A DNA stretch of 19,422 nucleotides from NCBI GenBank assembly GCA_945870085.1, contig CAMBQX010000012.1, positions 1-19,422 of the forward strand, read 5' to 3'. Under the pieces are notes generated by a model. The model made no database searches and was not told the DNA's origin. It was given only the letters and a program-made list of their open reading frames with translations. Shown here in pieces: positions 1 to 7,166 of this stretch. Each line of letters starts with the position of its first letter. Position 1 is the first letter of the stretch. The stretch is from Bifidobacterium breve. Lineage in GTDB: Bacteria > Actinomycetota > Actinomycetes > S36-B12. A program made the position numbers and the translations under genes.

Positions 1-471
1 GATGGGGCCCGCAAAACAGCGGTTCATAACGGTGCCTGCATCTTCCACAACCAAAAGGACTTTGAAGGCGGGTACGGCTGCGCGTTGCACCACCTGGCGG
101 CTCGGGAGGGCATCTCCTTCGTCGAGACCAAGCCGGAGGTGTGCTGGCAGTTGCCCCTTCGTCGGACCTACGAGAACCGCAAATACGAGGACGAAGTTGA
201 GCGCGTAGTTGTTGTACTCGGCGAATATGACCGCCGCGGCTGGGGGGCTGGTGGCCACGATCTGGATTGGTACTGCAGCAGCAATACCGAAGCCCATATT
301 GGTACTGAGGCTGTCTACCTATCATCGCGTGATGAGATCGTGGCGCTCATCGGCCTACCGGCCTACTCAGAGTTGGCGCGTCTTTGCGCAGCCCGCGAAA
401 AGCTGCTGTTGACGATTACCGACACCACCGGCCTGACTCCGCACCCGGCCGACCCGCCCGTAACTTCCTAG
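1..471 (+). CDS. Conserved actinobacterial Cys/His protein, YkgJ-like (5' end missing)
   Basis: The reading frame is open from the first base, so the N-terminus lies outside the window; 156 residues remain. Visible residues include C13, C27, H30 and C48, arranged as GACIF, then GCALH, then KPEVCWQLPLRR. This resembles the second half of the CxxCxxCC zinc/iron-chelating family (YkgJ), in which a CVFL/CxxH pair precedes a KPxxC proline motif. The first cysteine cluster expected for that family would be upstream and cannot be checked. The C-terminal half has conserved-looking Trp/Cys residues (DLDWYCSSNTEAHIG). It ends 21 bases before radA on the same strand, so co-transcription is likely. Function is unknown; the metal-binding idea is inferred from the cysteine pattern alone. 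Confidence 0.75.
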   Translation, partial: DGARKTAVHNGACIFHNQKDFEGGYGCALHHLAAREGISFVETKPEVCWQLPLRRTYENRKYEDEVERVVVVLGEYDRRGWGAGGHDLDWYCSSNTEAHIGTEAVYLSSRDEIVALIGLPAYSELARLCAAREKLLLTITDTTGLTPHPADPPVTS

Positions 472-492
472 ATCACCACTACCGAGACCGCC

Positions 493-1875
493 GTGGCCCG
501 CACCGCACCAAAAACTCCCTCCTACCGTTGCAGTGATTGTGGCTGGACCAGCGTTAAATGGGCCGGACGTTGCGGCGAGTGTCAAGCCTGGGGCACCGTT
601 GATGAAATAGGTACGACTCGGACTCGTGGCACCACGGCCGCCAAAGCCGGCTCGCCCGCACTACCCATTGGCTCCGTCGATCTCACCGCGGCAGAGGCCA
701 CCGCTACCGGCATTAGTGAATTCGATCGGGTCTTGGGTGGTGGGCTGGTACCTGGTGCGGTGATCTTGCTAGCCGGTGAACCCGGTGTCGGCAAGTCAAC
801 ACTGCTACTTGACGTCGCCTCACGTTGGTCCGAAGCCGGTAACCTGACTCTCTACGTAACCGGGGAGGAGTCCACCGCGCAGGTACGCATGCGCGCCGAA
901 CGTATCGGAGCACTTGCCGAAGGTCTTTATCTGGCCGCGGAGACCGACTTAGGTAGCGTGCTCGGTCACGTCGAGGCGCTGGCACCCAGTTTGCTGATCC
1001 TTGACTCGGTGCAAACCATCGCGAGTGCCGAGATCGACGGCACTGCTGGTGGAGTTACCCAAGTGCGTGAAGTCGCCGCCTCAGTTATCGCCACCGCAAA
1101 ATCCCGAGGCATGACCGCAATAATCGTCGGACATGTAACAAAGGACGGCAGTGTTGCCGGGCCGCGTGCCCTTGAACACCTTGTTGATGTTGTGCTCTAC
1201 TTTGAGGGCGACAGGCACAGTACCTTGCGATTAGTGCGCGCCGTTAAAAATCGTTTCGGGCCCGCCGATGAAATCGGCTGCTTTGAACTTGTTGACGATG
1301 GCATCATCGGGCTCGCCGATCCGAGCGGCTTGTTCCTCGGTGATCGCCATGAACCTGCGCCCGGCACCTGTGTAACCGTCACCGTTGAAGGTCGCCGACC
1401 ACTTGTCACCGAAGTGCAAGCACTTATCGCTCCGTCTAGTGCGCCGCAGCCCCGTCGAGTAACCAGTGGCCTCGACTCGGCGCGCATTGCAATGATGTTG
1501 GGAGTACTCGAGCGGCGCGCCGGCCTGAAACTTGCGACTTCAGATTGTTTCGTTGCCACGGTGGGCGGAGTGCGCCTCCTTGAACCTGCTACCGACCTAG
1601 CCATCGCACTTGCAATCGCCAGTAGCGTTAACGATATTGCCCTTCCAAGCGGCCTAATTGCGATCGGTGAGGTCGGACTCTCCGGCGATGTTCGTAAAGT
1701 TACGGCCCTGACCCGCCGGCTGGCCGAAGCGGCGCGGCTTGGTTTCACCGATGCGATAATCCCCCGAGGTGCAAAAAGTGATTTGAATGCACCTGTTATT
1801 CGCGGGCATGAAGTTGCGTCGTTAAGCGAGGCGCTCGCGGTGGCACGCAAACTTGCGAGCGCACCAAAGAGTTAG
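493..1875 (+). CDS. radA: DNA repair/recombination protein RadA (Sms)
   Basis: A full-length 460-residue RadA, a cytoplasmic RecA-like ATPase that helps process recombination intermediates and extend D-loops. In order it has an N-terminal C4 zinc finger (C13, C16, C27, C30), a Walker A motif GEPGVGKST at 95-103, a Walker B-like strand SLLILDSVQT around 165-175, the RadA-specific KNRFG motif at 252-256, and a C-terminal Lon-protease-like domain from about 335 to 455 that acts as a scaffold rather than a protease in this family. The start is GTG, which puts the zinc finger at the usual distance from the N-terminus. I see no clear Shine-Dalgarno sequence, so it is probably translated from the mRNA of the gene 21 bases upstream. 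disA, which often follows radA in actinobacteria, is not present downstream. Confidence 0.97.
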   Translation: MARTAPKTPSYRCSDCGWTSVKWAGRCGECQAWGTVDEIGTTRTRGTTAAKAGSPALPIGSVDLTAAEATATGISEFDRVLGGGLVPGAVILLAGEPGVGKSTLLLDVASRWSEAGNLTLYVTGEESTAQVRMRAERIGALAEGLYLAAETDLGSVLGHVEALAPSLLILDSVQTIASAEIDGTAGGVTQVREVAASVIATAKSRGMTAIIVGHVTKDGSVAGPRALEHLVDVVLYFEGDRHSTLRLVRAVKNRFGPADEIGCFELVDDGIIGLADPSGLFLGDRHEPAPGTCVTVTVEGRRPLVTEVQALIAPSSAPQPRRVTSGLDSARIAMMLGVLERRAGLKLATSDCFVATVGGVRLLEPATDLAIALAIASSVNDIALPSGLIAIGEVGLSGDVRKVTALTRRLAEAARLGFTDAIIPRGAKSDLNAPVIRGHEVASLSEALAVARKLASAPKS

Positions 1876-1986
1876 CTCGAACGCCACTTCATAATTGCAA
1901 ATTTCGAGGCCCCGGACAGCACCGACTCCGTTGATCGATAGAAAAGTATTGACGAGCCACCACTCATCTAAACCTCCCGGTATCGC

Positions 1987-2625
1987 TTACGACTTCTTGC
2001 TGAGTGAGAACTTGGCCTTTTCACTCTTGACGTCAACATTGCGTCCGATGAGATCATAACGCCCCTGCTTTGCTGCTTTACCGTCACTCGGGCAGCCCTT
2101 TTGGGTGGTTTGGCCGTCCCAGGTGATACTTGAGGCAACTTTCTCGCCCGGCTTTAGGACCGCAATCTTGCTCTTATTGCTCGCATTGCAGTCGTCGCTC
2201 GACCACACGTGATACCCGCCGGAAGTGATCTCCAACTCATTGGCCTTGGGCCCAACATCACGCAGACATGAAACTTCGCCGATATTGCTAATAGTCAAAG
2301 TAAGTTGCGGGGCTTCACCAACAAGATATTTGGTGGAGTCGGTACTCGCTTCGACCACAATTGCACTATCAAGGCAGTCAGTGGGTGTTACCGGTTCAGG
2401 CACAGCCGTTGACGTGGGTGAAGCGCCAGGGCTCGCCGTTGCCGCAGCCGACGGTGACACCGCCACCGGTGTTGAGTCGATTCTTGATGCCCCGCGGCCG
2501 GTAACGAGCCAGAAGACGCCAACAAGCAAGGTTAGAACGGCGAGGAGGATGATTGCCCGGCGGAGCCAATAAACCCACGGGGGCTCTGGCCCCATCGGGT
2601 GTGCAACGCCGCTCACCTGCCCCAC
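1987..2625 (-). CDS. Membrane-anchored conserved actinobacterial protein
   Basis: 212 residues from a GTG start, with an internal ATG at residue 11 as an alternative; neither has a good ribosome binding site. It has a short cytoplasmic N-terminus, one transmembrane helix at about residues 23-42, a Ser/Ala/Pro/Thr-rich linker at about 50-80, and an extracytoplasmic beta-rich domain at about 85-210. That domain has the pattern PQLTLTISN, C-RDVG, VWSSDDC, LKPGEKV, TWDGQ, GC, G-YDL. The NxG and PGE-W features recall BsuPI-like immunoglobulin folds. Four cysteines outside the membrane could form disulfides. I recall a similar membrane protein (Rv3587c) close to radA in mycobacteria, but cannot verify the match here. 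It converges on radA with 111 bases between. Function is unknown. Confidence 0.8.
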   Translation of the reverse strand: MGQVSGVAHPMGPEPPWVYWLRRAIILLAVLTLLVGVFWLVTGRGASRIDSTPVAVSPSAAATASPGASPTSTAVPEPVTPTDCLDSAIVVEASTDSTKYLVGEAPQLTLTISNIGEVSCLRDVGPKANELEITSGGYHVWSSDDCNASNKSKIAVLKPGEKVASSITWDGQTTQKGCPSDGKAAKQGRYDLIGRNVDVKSEKAKFSLSKKS

Positions 2626-2824
2626 GGTATCGGTCCAGCGCGGCCTAGGTAAAACCGTCCGGGGTACGCAGCCGTTAAAAGCCTGAGAACACGAGATTTA
2701 TGGCCGCTAGACCTGCATAGAGGACGCTCGCTATCCGCCAAGGATCAGTTGCGGGCGGCTGAGGGCTTTGGTCTAGGCCGGTGGAATTGCCACTTTTTTG
2801 CGGCGCACTGGGCGTCGACTTGGC

Positions 2825-4108
2825 TTAGCGGGTACCCATCGGCGCATAGTCACGCAGGTCTTCACCGGTGTAAACTTGGCGCGGGCGCCCGATCTTCGTC
2901 GCGGGATCCTCGATCATCTCGCGCCACTGGGCAATCCACCCGGGCAACCGGCCGAGCGCGAACAAAACGGTGAACATCCGGGGCGGGAAGCCCATTGCCT
3001 TGTAGATCAGGCCCGTGTAGAAATCCACATTGGGGTAAAGCTTGTGCGAGATGAAGAAATCGTCGGCTAAGGCAACTTCTTCAAGCCGCAGCGCAATGTC
3101 GAGTAACGGATCACTGACGTTCATTGCCTCGAATACTTCATATGCCGTCTTCTTCACGATGGCCGCGCGCGGGTCGTAACTCTTGTAGACCCGGTGGCCA
3201 AAGCCCATGAGCTTGACCCCATCTTGGCGATCCTTCACCTGGCGGATGAATGTGTTCACCCCACCACCGGATGCGTGGATTTTCGCCAGCATTTCAAGTA
3301 CGGCCTGGTTGGCGCCACCGTGAAGTGGGCCAAAAAGTGCGTTGATGCCGGCTGATACCGAAGCGAACATGTTGGCATGCGACGAACCGACCAATCGGAC
3401 CGTCGAGGTTGAGCAGTTCTGCTCATGGTCAGCGTGCAATAAGAACAATTGGTTGAGCGCACTGGAAATAATCGGGTTAACTTCGTATTCCTCGGCCGGA
3501 AGCCCAAATGTCATACGCAAGAAATTATCAACAAAGCCAAGTGAGTTATCCGGGTACAAGAAAGGCTGGCCAATGGACTTCTTGTATGCGTAGGCCGCGA
3601 TGGTTGGCACCTTTGCCAGTAATCGAATGGTCGAGATTTCGACCTGCTCCGGATCAAACGGATCCAGTGAGTCTTGGTAGAAAGTCGAGAGCGCAGACAC
3701 TGCCGAGGAAAGCACCGGCATCGGATGGGCATCACGCGGAAACCCGTCAAAGAACTGGCGCAACTCTTCATGCAGCATTGTGTGCTTGCGGATTTTGGTC
3801 TTGAAATCGTCAAGTTCAGGCTGCGAGGGCAGGTACCCATAGATGAGCAGGTACGAGGTCTCCAAGAAACTGGACTGCTCAGCAAGTTGTTCGATCGGGT
3901 ATCCGCGGTAGCGCAAAATGCCAGCGTCACCGTCGATGTAGGTAATCGCGGATGAACACGCTGCGGTGTTGACGAAACCGTGGTCAAGGGTGACATTGCC
4001 GGTGGTGGCCAGCAGCGGACCTATATTAAAACCACTGGCACCAACAGATGCTGGAACCTCGGTGAGCGGTAGTTCTCCACCCGAATACTGCAACACGGCG
4101 TCAGCCAC
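2825..4108 (-). CDS. gltA: Citrate synthase
   Basis: Condenses oxaloacetate and acetyl-CoA to citrate, the entry step of the TCA cycle, in the cytoplasm. 427 residues, the normal length for the E. coli-like bacterial type. The catalytic set is intact: H263 in GPLHGGAN, H305 in GFGHRVYK and D362 in NVDFYTGL. The substrate-binding HADHEQN motif (H225, H228) and the C-terminal RPRQVYTG arginines are also present. The start is GTG, preceded by a perfect AGGAGG at 4113-4118 with 5-base spacing. It lies 78 bases downstream of dapC on the same strand, so it may be read from the ferredoxin-dapC transcript or from its own promoter; I see no convincing -10/-35 pair. The 199 bases downstream contain no clear terminator for this strand. 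Confidence 0.97.
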   Translation of the reverse strand: MADAVLQYSGGELPLTEVPASVGASGFNIGPLLATTGNVTLDHGFVNTAACSSAITYIDGDAGILRYRGYPIEQLAEQSSFLETSYLLIYGYLPSQPELDDFKTKIRKHTMLHEELRQFFDGFPRDAHPMPVLSSAVSALSTFYQDSLDPFDPEQVEISTIRLLAKVPTIAAYAYKKSIGQPFLYPDNSLGFVDNFLRMTFGLPAEEYEVNPIISSALNQLFLLHADHEQNCSTSTVRLVGSSHANMFASVSAGINALFGPLHGGANQAVLEMLAKIHASGGGVNTFIRQVKDRQDGVKLMGFGHRVYKSYDPRAAIVKKTAYEVFEAMNVSDPLLDIALRLEEVALADDFFISHKLYPNVDFYTGLIYKAMGFPPRMFTVLFALGRLPGWIAQWREMIEDPATKIGRPRQVYTGEDLRDYAPMGTR

Positions 4109-4186
4109 TTAATCCTCCTGGGCCGAAGAATACCGATGCCGGAGCCACCCCAAGACCCCGCCTCCAAACCTTGCTGGTGACATGGG

Positions 4187-5257
4187 TCACGAGGCACCGA
4201 GACGCTGCACAAATTGCGCAATATCGGCATCGGTTGCCGTCAACGCTACCCGCACATGGTCGGCGCCAGCGGCGCCATAAAAGTCACCGGGGGTAACGAT
4301 GATGCCGCGATCGGCGAACCAGCTAACACTTTTCCAGCAAGGCTCACCACGCGTTACCCATAGGTAAAGCCCGGCCTCGCTGTGGTCGATGGTGAACCCA
4401 GCTTGTACCAACGCCGCCCAAATTAGCCGGCGCCGCTCGCCGTAGCGGCCGCGCTGCTCGGCAATGTGGTCATCATCGTCGAGTGCTGCCGCAGCGGCCG
4501 CCTGGATTGGTGCCGGCACCATCATCCCTAGGTGCTTGCGCAACGCAAGCAATCGCGTAACCACCTCTGGGTCGCCGGCCGCGAAACCAAACCGGTACCC
4601 GGCGAGGTTCGAACGCTTGGAAAGGGAGAACAACCCCAGCACACCGGTGTGATCTGCACCCGAAACACCCGGATGCAAGACCGAGACCGGGTCGACATCC
4701 CAGCCCAACTCCAGGTAGCACTCGTCGCTTACTACCAAGGCCGACACAGAACGCCCATAGGCAACAATTTCGGCCATTCTGGTAGCTGAAAGCACTTCAC
4801 CGGTTGGGTTACTCGGGGTGTTGATCCAGATCAAGGAGGGCGCCGCAACTTCTTCAGGGCGATCGGTAACGATGATTTCAGCGCGCACGAGAGCCGCCCC
4901 GACCGCATAGGTGGGGTAGGCGATCTTTGGGATTACCACGCGATCTGCCACGCCCAAGCCGAGTAATGTCGGGAGCCAAGCCACCAGTTCTTTTGAGCCG
5001 ATAGCAGGTAGAACCGCATTCGTTGACACGTGCGCGCCCAAGCGCCGATTAATCCACCCGGCGGCCGCTTCTCGAACCACCGGCGAGCCCGCGGACGTTG
5101 GATACCCGGGTGCATTGGCCGCGGCTGCAAGGGCCGCTTGGATCACCGCGGGAGTTGGGTCAACGGGTGTGCCGACTGATAAATCAACGGCCCCTTTTGG
5201 ATGCTGCGAGGCTCGAGCCGCAAAAGGTGCGAGAACATCCCACGGAAACTCCGGCAA
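4187..5257 (-). CDS. dapC: Succinyldiaminopimelate transaminase DapC
   Basis: A PLP-dependent fold-type I aminotransferase that makes N-succinyl-LL-diaminopimelate in lysine and peptidoglycan precursor synthesis. At 356 residues it spans the full domain. Recognisable parts are VDLSVGTPVDPTP near the N-terminus, the GYPTSAGSP segment, WINTPSNPTGEVL (the substrate and PLP-contacting Asn-Pro-Thr-Gly), SDECYLELGW, and the PLP lysine K214 in SLSKRSNLAGYRFGF. The assignment to DapC rests on these actinobacterial signatures and on the ferredoxin gene directly upstream, a pairing known from mycobacteria. The start given is TTG. No ATG or GTG exists between it and the in-frame stop at 5306-5308. A CTG at 5279-5281 overlaps the ferredoxin stop codon and would add eight residues ending in the conserved-looking DRLPEFPWD, so it is a real alternative. 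No Shine-Dalgarno is visible; translation is probably coupled. Confidence 0.92.
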   Translation of the reverse strand: MPEFPWDVLAPFAARASQHPKGAVDLSVGTPVDPTPAVIQAALAAAANAPGYPTSAGSPVVREAAAGWINRRLGAHVSTNAVLPAIGSKELVAWLPTLLGLGVADRVVIPKIAYPTYAVGAALVRAEIIVTDRPEEVAAPSLIWINTPSNPTGEVLSATRMAEIVAYGRSVSALVVSDECYLELGWDVDPVSVLHPGVSGADHTGVLGLFSLSKRSNLAGYRFGFAAGDPEVVTRLLALRKHLGMMVPAPIQAAAAAALDDDDHIAEQRGRYGERRRLIWAALVQAGFTIDHSEAGLYLWVTRGEPCWKSVSWFADRGIIVTPGDFYGAAGADHVRVALTATDADIAQFVQRLGAS

Positions 5258-5277
5258 CCGGTCGGCCGGTGAACCGC

Positions 5278-5604
5278 TCAGTGCTCGTGCACCTGTGGCG
5301 GCACGCTAACTATCAGCGGTGCATCAAAGTCCTGCGGACCGAGTTTGGCCGCGCCACCGGGTGAACCCAAATCGACGAAGAACTCCGCATTCGCCGCGGT
5401 ATACTCCTTCCACTCCTCGGGGACATCGTCCTCATAGAAGATAGCTTCGACCGGGCACACCGGCTCACAGGCGCCGCAGTCAACGCACTCGTCGGGCTGG
5501 ATGTAGAGCATCCGGCCACCTTCGTAGATGCAGTCAACCGGGCATTCCTCGATACATGCATTGTCTTTGAGATCCACGCATGGAAATGCGATGGTGTAGG
5601 TCAC
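5278..5604 (-). CDS. fdxA: 7Fe ferredoxin ([3Fe-4S][4Fe-4S])
   Basis: A small cytoplasmic electron carrier of 108 residues. By analogy with Azotobacter ferredoxin I, C9, C17 and C50 would hold the 3Fe-4S cluster and C21, C40, C43 and C46 the 4Fe-4S cluster, with C25 free. The two motifs read ACIEECPVDCIYEGGRMLYI and CVDCGACEPVCPVEAIF, which is the actinobacterial FdxA/FdxC type. The acidic tail after residue 58 (EDDVPEEWKEY) is also typical. The start is GTG with GGAGG five bases upstream (5610-5614), a good site. It is first in a probable fdxA-dapC(-gltA) operon and divergent from cysS; the shared upstream region of about 126 bases (5605-5730) must hold promoters for both directions, though I could not pick convincing ones. 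The redox partner is not evident. Confidence 0.96.
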   Translation of the reverse strand: MTYTIAFPCVDLKDNACIEECPVDCIYEGGRMLYIQPDECVDCGACEPVCPVEAIFYEDDVPEEWKEYTAANAEFFVDLGSPGGAAKLGPQDFDAPLIVSVPPQVHEH

Positions 5605-5720
5605 CAGAGCCTCCGAGAGCTGATTAAAACTACCTGCGAATCTTGCTGGACGAACCTAACTTACACAACCACCACGGTGAATGTCGCGCGGATCCCCTCG
5701 GGTCGCCATAGGCTAAGCGC

Positions 5721-5726
5721 AGGAGG
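5721..5726 (+). promoter_or_regulatory. Ribosome binding site fixing the cysS start
   Basis: A perfect AGGAGG lies four bases upstream of the GTG at 5731. A longer frame from a GTG at 5677 exists but has no such site and would add 18 residues unlike the family. Homologous synthetases begin just before the (R/K)-(L/I)-(Y/F)-(D/N)-T segment, which here starts at residue 2 from 5731. Confidence 0.8.
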
Positions 5727-5730
5727 GTTT

Positions 5731-7140
5731 GTGCGCCTATACGACACTATGCAACGCGCGGTTGTCCCGATCATCTCGGCCCAGCCCGGGCTGCTGCGGA
5801 TATATGCCTGCGGGCCCACCGTCTACCGCGATGCCCACGTAGGCAATATGCGCACCTTCTTGCTTACCGACCTAATTCGTCGAACCGCCGAGTTCAACAA
5901 AACCCAAGTTCGACTGGTCCAGAACATCACCGATGTCGGACATATGGCCGATGACACCGGGTTGGGTGGAGTGGATGAAGGCCAAGGTGACACCGAGGAT
6001 CGAGTGTTGCAGCAAGCTGCTACCGAAGGTAAAGGCGCCCTGGCGGTTGCGCGCCACTATGAAGACAGATTCCACACTGATTTGGCCGCACTCAATATTT
6101 ACCCTGCCGACGAATACCCGCGGGCTAGTGAATCAATTGACTTGATGATTGAACTAATCAGCAACCTGATCGAAAGTAACAATGCCTACATCGGCACTGA
6201 CGGATCGGTGTTCTTTGATGCTCGTACTTTCTCCACCTACGGCGAACTCAGTGGAAACAAACTTGATCAGCTCCGACCCGGGCATCGCTCCTCAAGCGAT
6301 GTTGATCCAGCCAAACGCTTTCACGCCGACTGGGCGCTTTGGAAGAAATCCGGTCCAACTCGAACACAACTGGTGTGGCAGACGCCATGGGGGGTTGGCT
6401 TCCCCGGCTGGCACACCGAATGCAGTGCCATGAGCCTAGACATCCTCGGTAACGAGATTGATATCCATACCGGCGGTATCGATCTGCGATTCCCCCATCA
6501 TGAAGATGAGCGGGCACAAAGTAACTCGATCACCGGACACGAGGTGGTTCGTCATTGGGTGCACGCCGAGCACCTGTTATTCGAAGGCCGCAAAATGAGT
6601 AAATCAAGCGGCAATGTGGTGCTCCTAAGCGATCTAGCCGCGCGTGGGCTGGATCCACTTAGTTTGCGACTCGCCTTCCTGCAGCATCGATATCGACAGC
6701 AGATGAACCTCACCTGGGAAGTTATCGAAAGTGCGCAAACAACTCTGACTCGGTGGCGATCCCGCGTTGCGCAGTGGGCGAATTCGCCCTCAGCACCTTT
6801 GGCGACTAATGCGGTGCGGTTGATCGTCGAGGCTTTCAACGAAGACCTAGACACCCCCCTTGCTCTGCAGCAACTGCGAGCGGTCGAGCGCGATGCCGAA
6901 TTGAGTGACGGCTCGAAATTTGAGACTTTCGCCCACGTTGATCGGCTTTTCGGCCTGGATCTCACCCGCGACGTCGGCCGGACCCCGGCACCTACCTCAC
7001 TCGAAGTCGAGGGGCTGCTTACCGAACGAGCAGACGCGCGCGCTAACAAGGACTGGTCAGGAAGTGACAGGTTGCGCGACGCACTAGCTGAACTCGGCGT
7101 GGTAGTTGTTGACACCGCCGACGGCCAACAGATTAGTTAA
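5731..7140 (+). CDS. cysS: Cysteinyl-tRNA synthetase, atypical clade
   Basis: A class I aminoacyl-tRNA synthetase that charges tRNA-Cys with cysteine; 469 residues from the GTG chosen because of its AGGAGG. The HIGH motif is HVGN at 36-39 and the KMSKS loop is exact at 288-292. Predicted zinc ligands are all present: C27 (ACGPTVY), C231 (GWHTECSAM), H256 and E260 (PHHEDE). The HTGGIDLRFPHHEDE stretch is typical of true CysS and differs from the mycothiol ligase MshC. The segment after the Rossmann core reads NITDVGHMADD followed by an extra charged loop, rather than the NxTDIDDK form usual in actinobacterial CysS, so this may be a second or horizontally acquired enzyme. The C-terminal anticodon-binding part (about 345-469) looks complete. 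It converges on the VanW-domain gene with 26 bases between stop codons. Confidence 0.92.
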   Translation: MRLYDTMQRAVVPIISAQPGLLRIYACGPTVYRDAHVGNMRTFLLTDLIRRTAEFNKTQVRLVQNITDVGHMADDTGLGGVDEGQGDTEDRVLQQAATEGKGALAVARHYEDRFHTDLAALNIYPADEYPRASESIDLMIELISNLIESNNAYIGTDGSVFFDARTFSTYGELSGNKLDQLRPGHRSSSDVDPAKRFHADWALWKKSGPTRTQLVWQTPWGVGFPGWHTECSAMSLDILGNEIDIHTGGIDLRFPHHEDERAQSNSITGHEVVRHWVHAEHLLFEGRKMSKSSGNVVLLSDLAARGLDPLSLRLAFLQHRYRQQMNLTWEVIESAQTTLTRWRSRVAQWANSPSAPLATNAVRLIVEAFNEDLDTPLALQQLRAVERDAELSDGSKFETFAHVDRLFGLDLTRDVGRTPAPTSLEVEGLLTERADARANKDWSGSDRLRDALAELGVVVVDTADGQQIS

Positions 7141-7166
7141 TGGCGCGGTGCCGATTAGTTGCCCAG

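Noticed and set aside
1197..1850. A 217-codon open frame on the - strand opposite radA
   Set aside because: It is antisense to the clearly real radA, has low-complexity Arg/Ser/Ala content typical of a shadow frame, and shows no known motif.
1876..1908. CTCGAA / TTCGAG inverted repeat after radA as a terminator
   Set aside because: It is a 6-bp stem with a 21-base AT-rich loop and no T tract; not convincing.
2780..2799. Terminator-like GTGG-AATTG-CCAC followed by six T on the + strand
   Set aside because: The stem is only four to five pairs, and no + strand gene ends nearby (radA ends about 900 bases earlier), so it is probably chance.
5677..5730. Longer cysS start (GTG at 5677)
   Set aside because: It has no ribosome binding site, whereas AGGAGG stands four bases before the GTG at 5731, where family homologues begin.
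6552..7115. A 187-codon open frame on the - strand opposite cysS
   Set aside because: It is Ser/Arg-rich with no motif and fully covered by the conserved cysS coding frame.
5731..7140. Identification of this gene as mshC, because mshB is nearby
   Set aside because: It has the CysS form HTGGIDLRFPHHEDE and full CysS length, not the QGGG-DL-FPHHEM signature of the shorter MshC.
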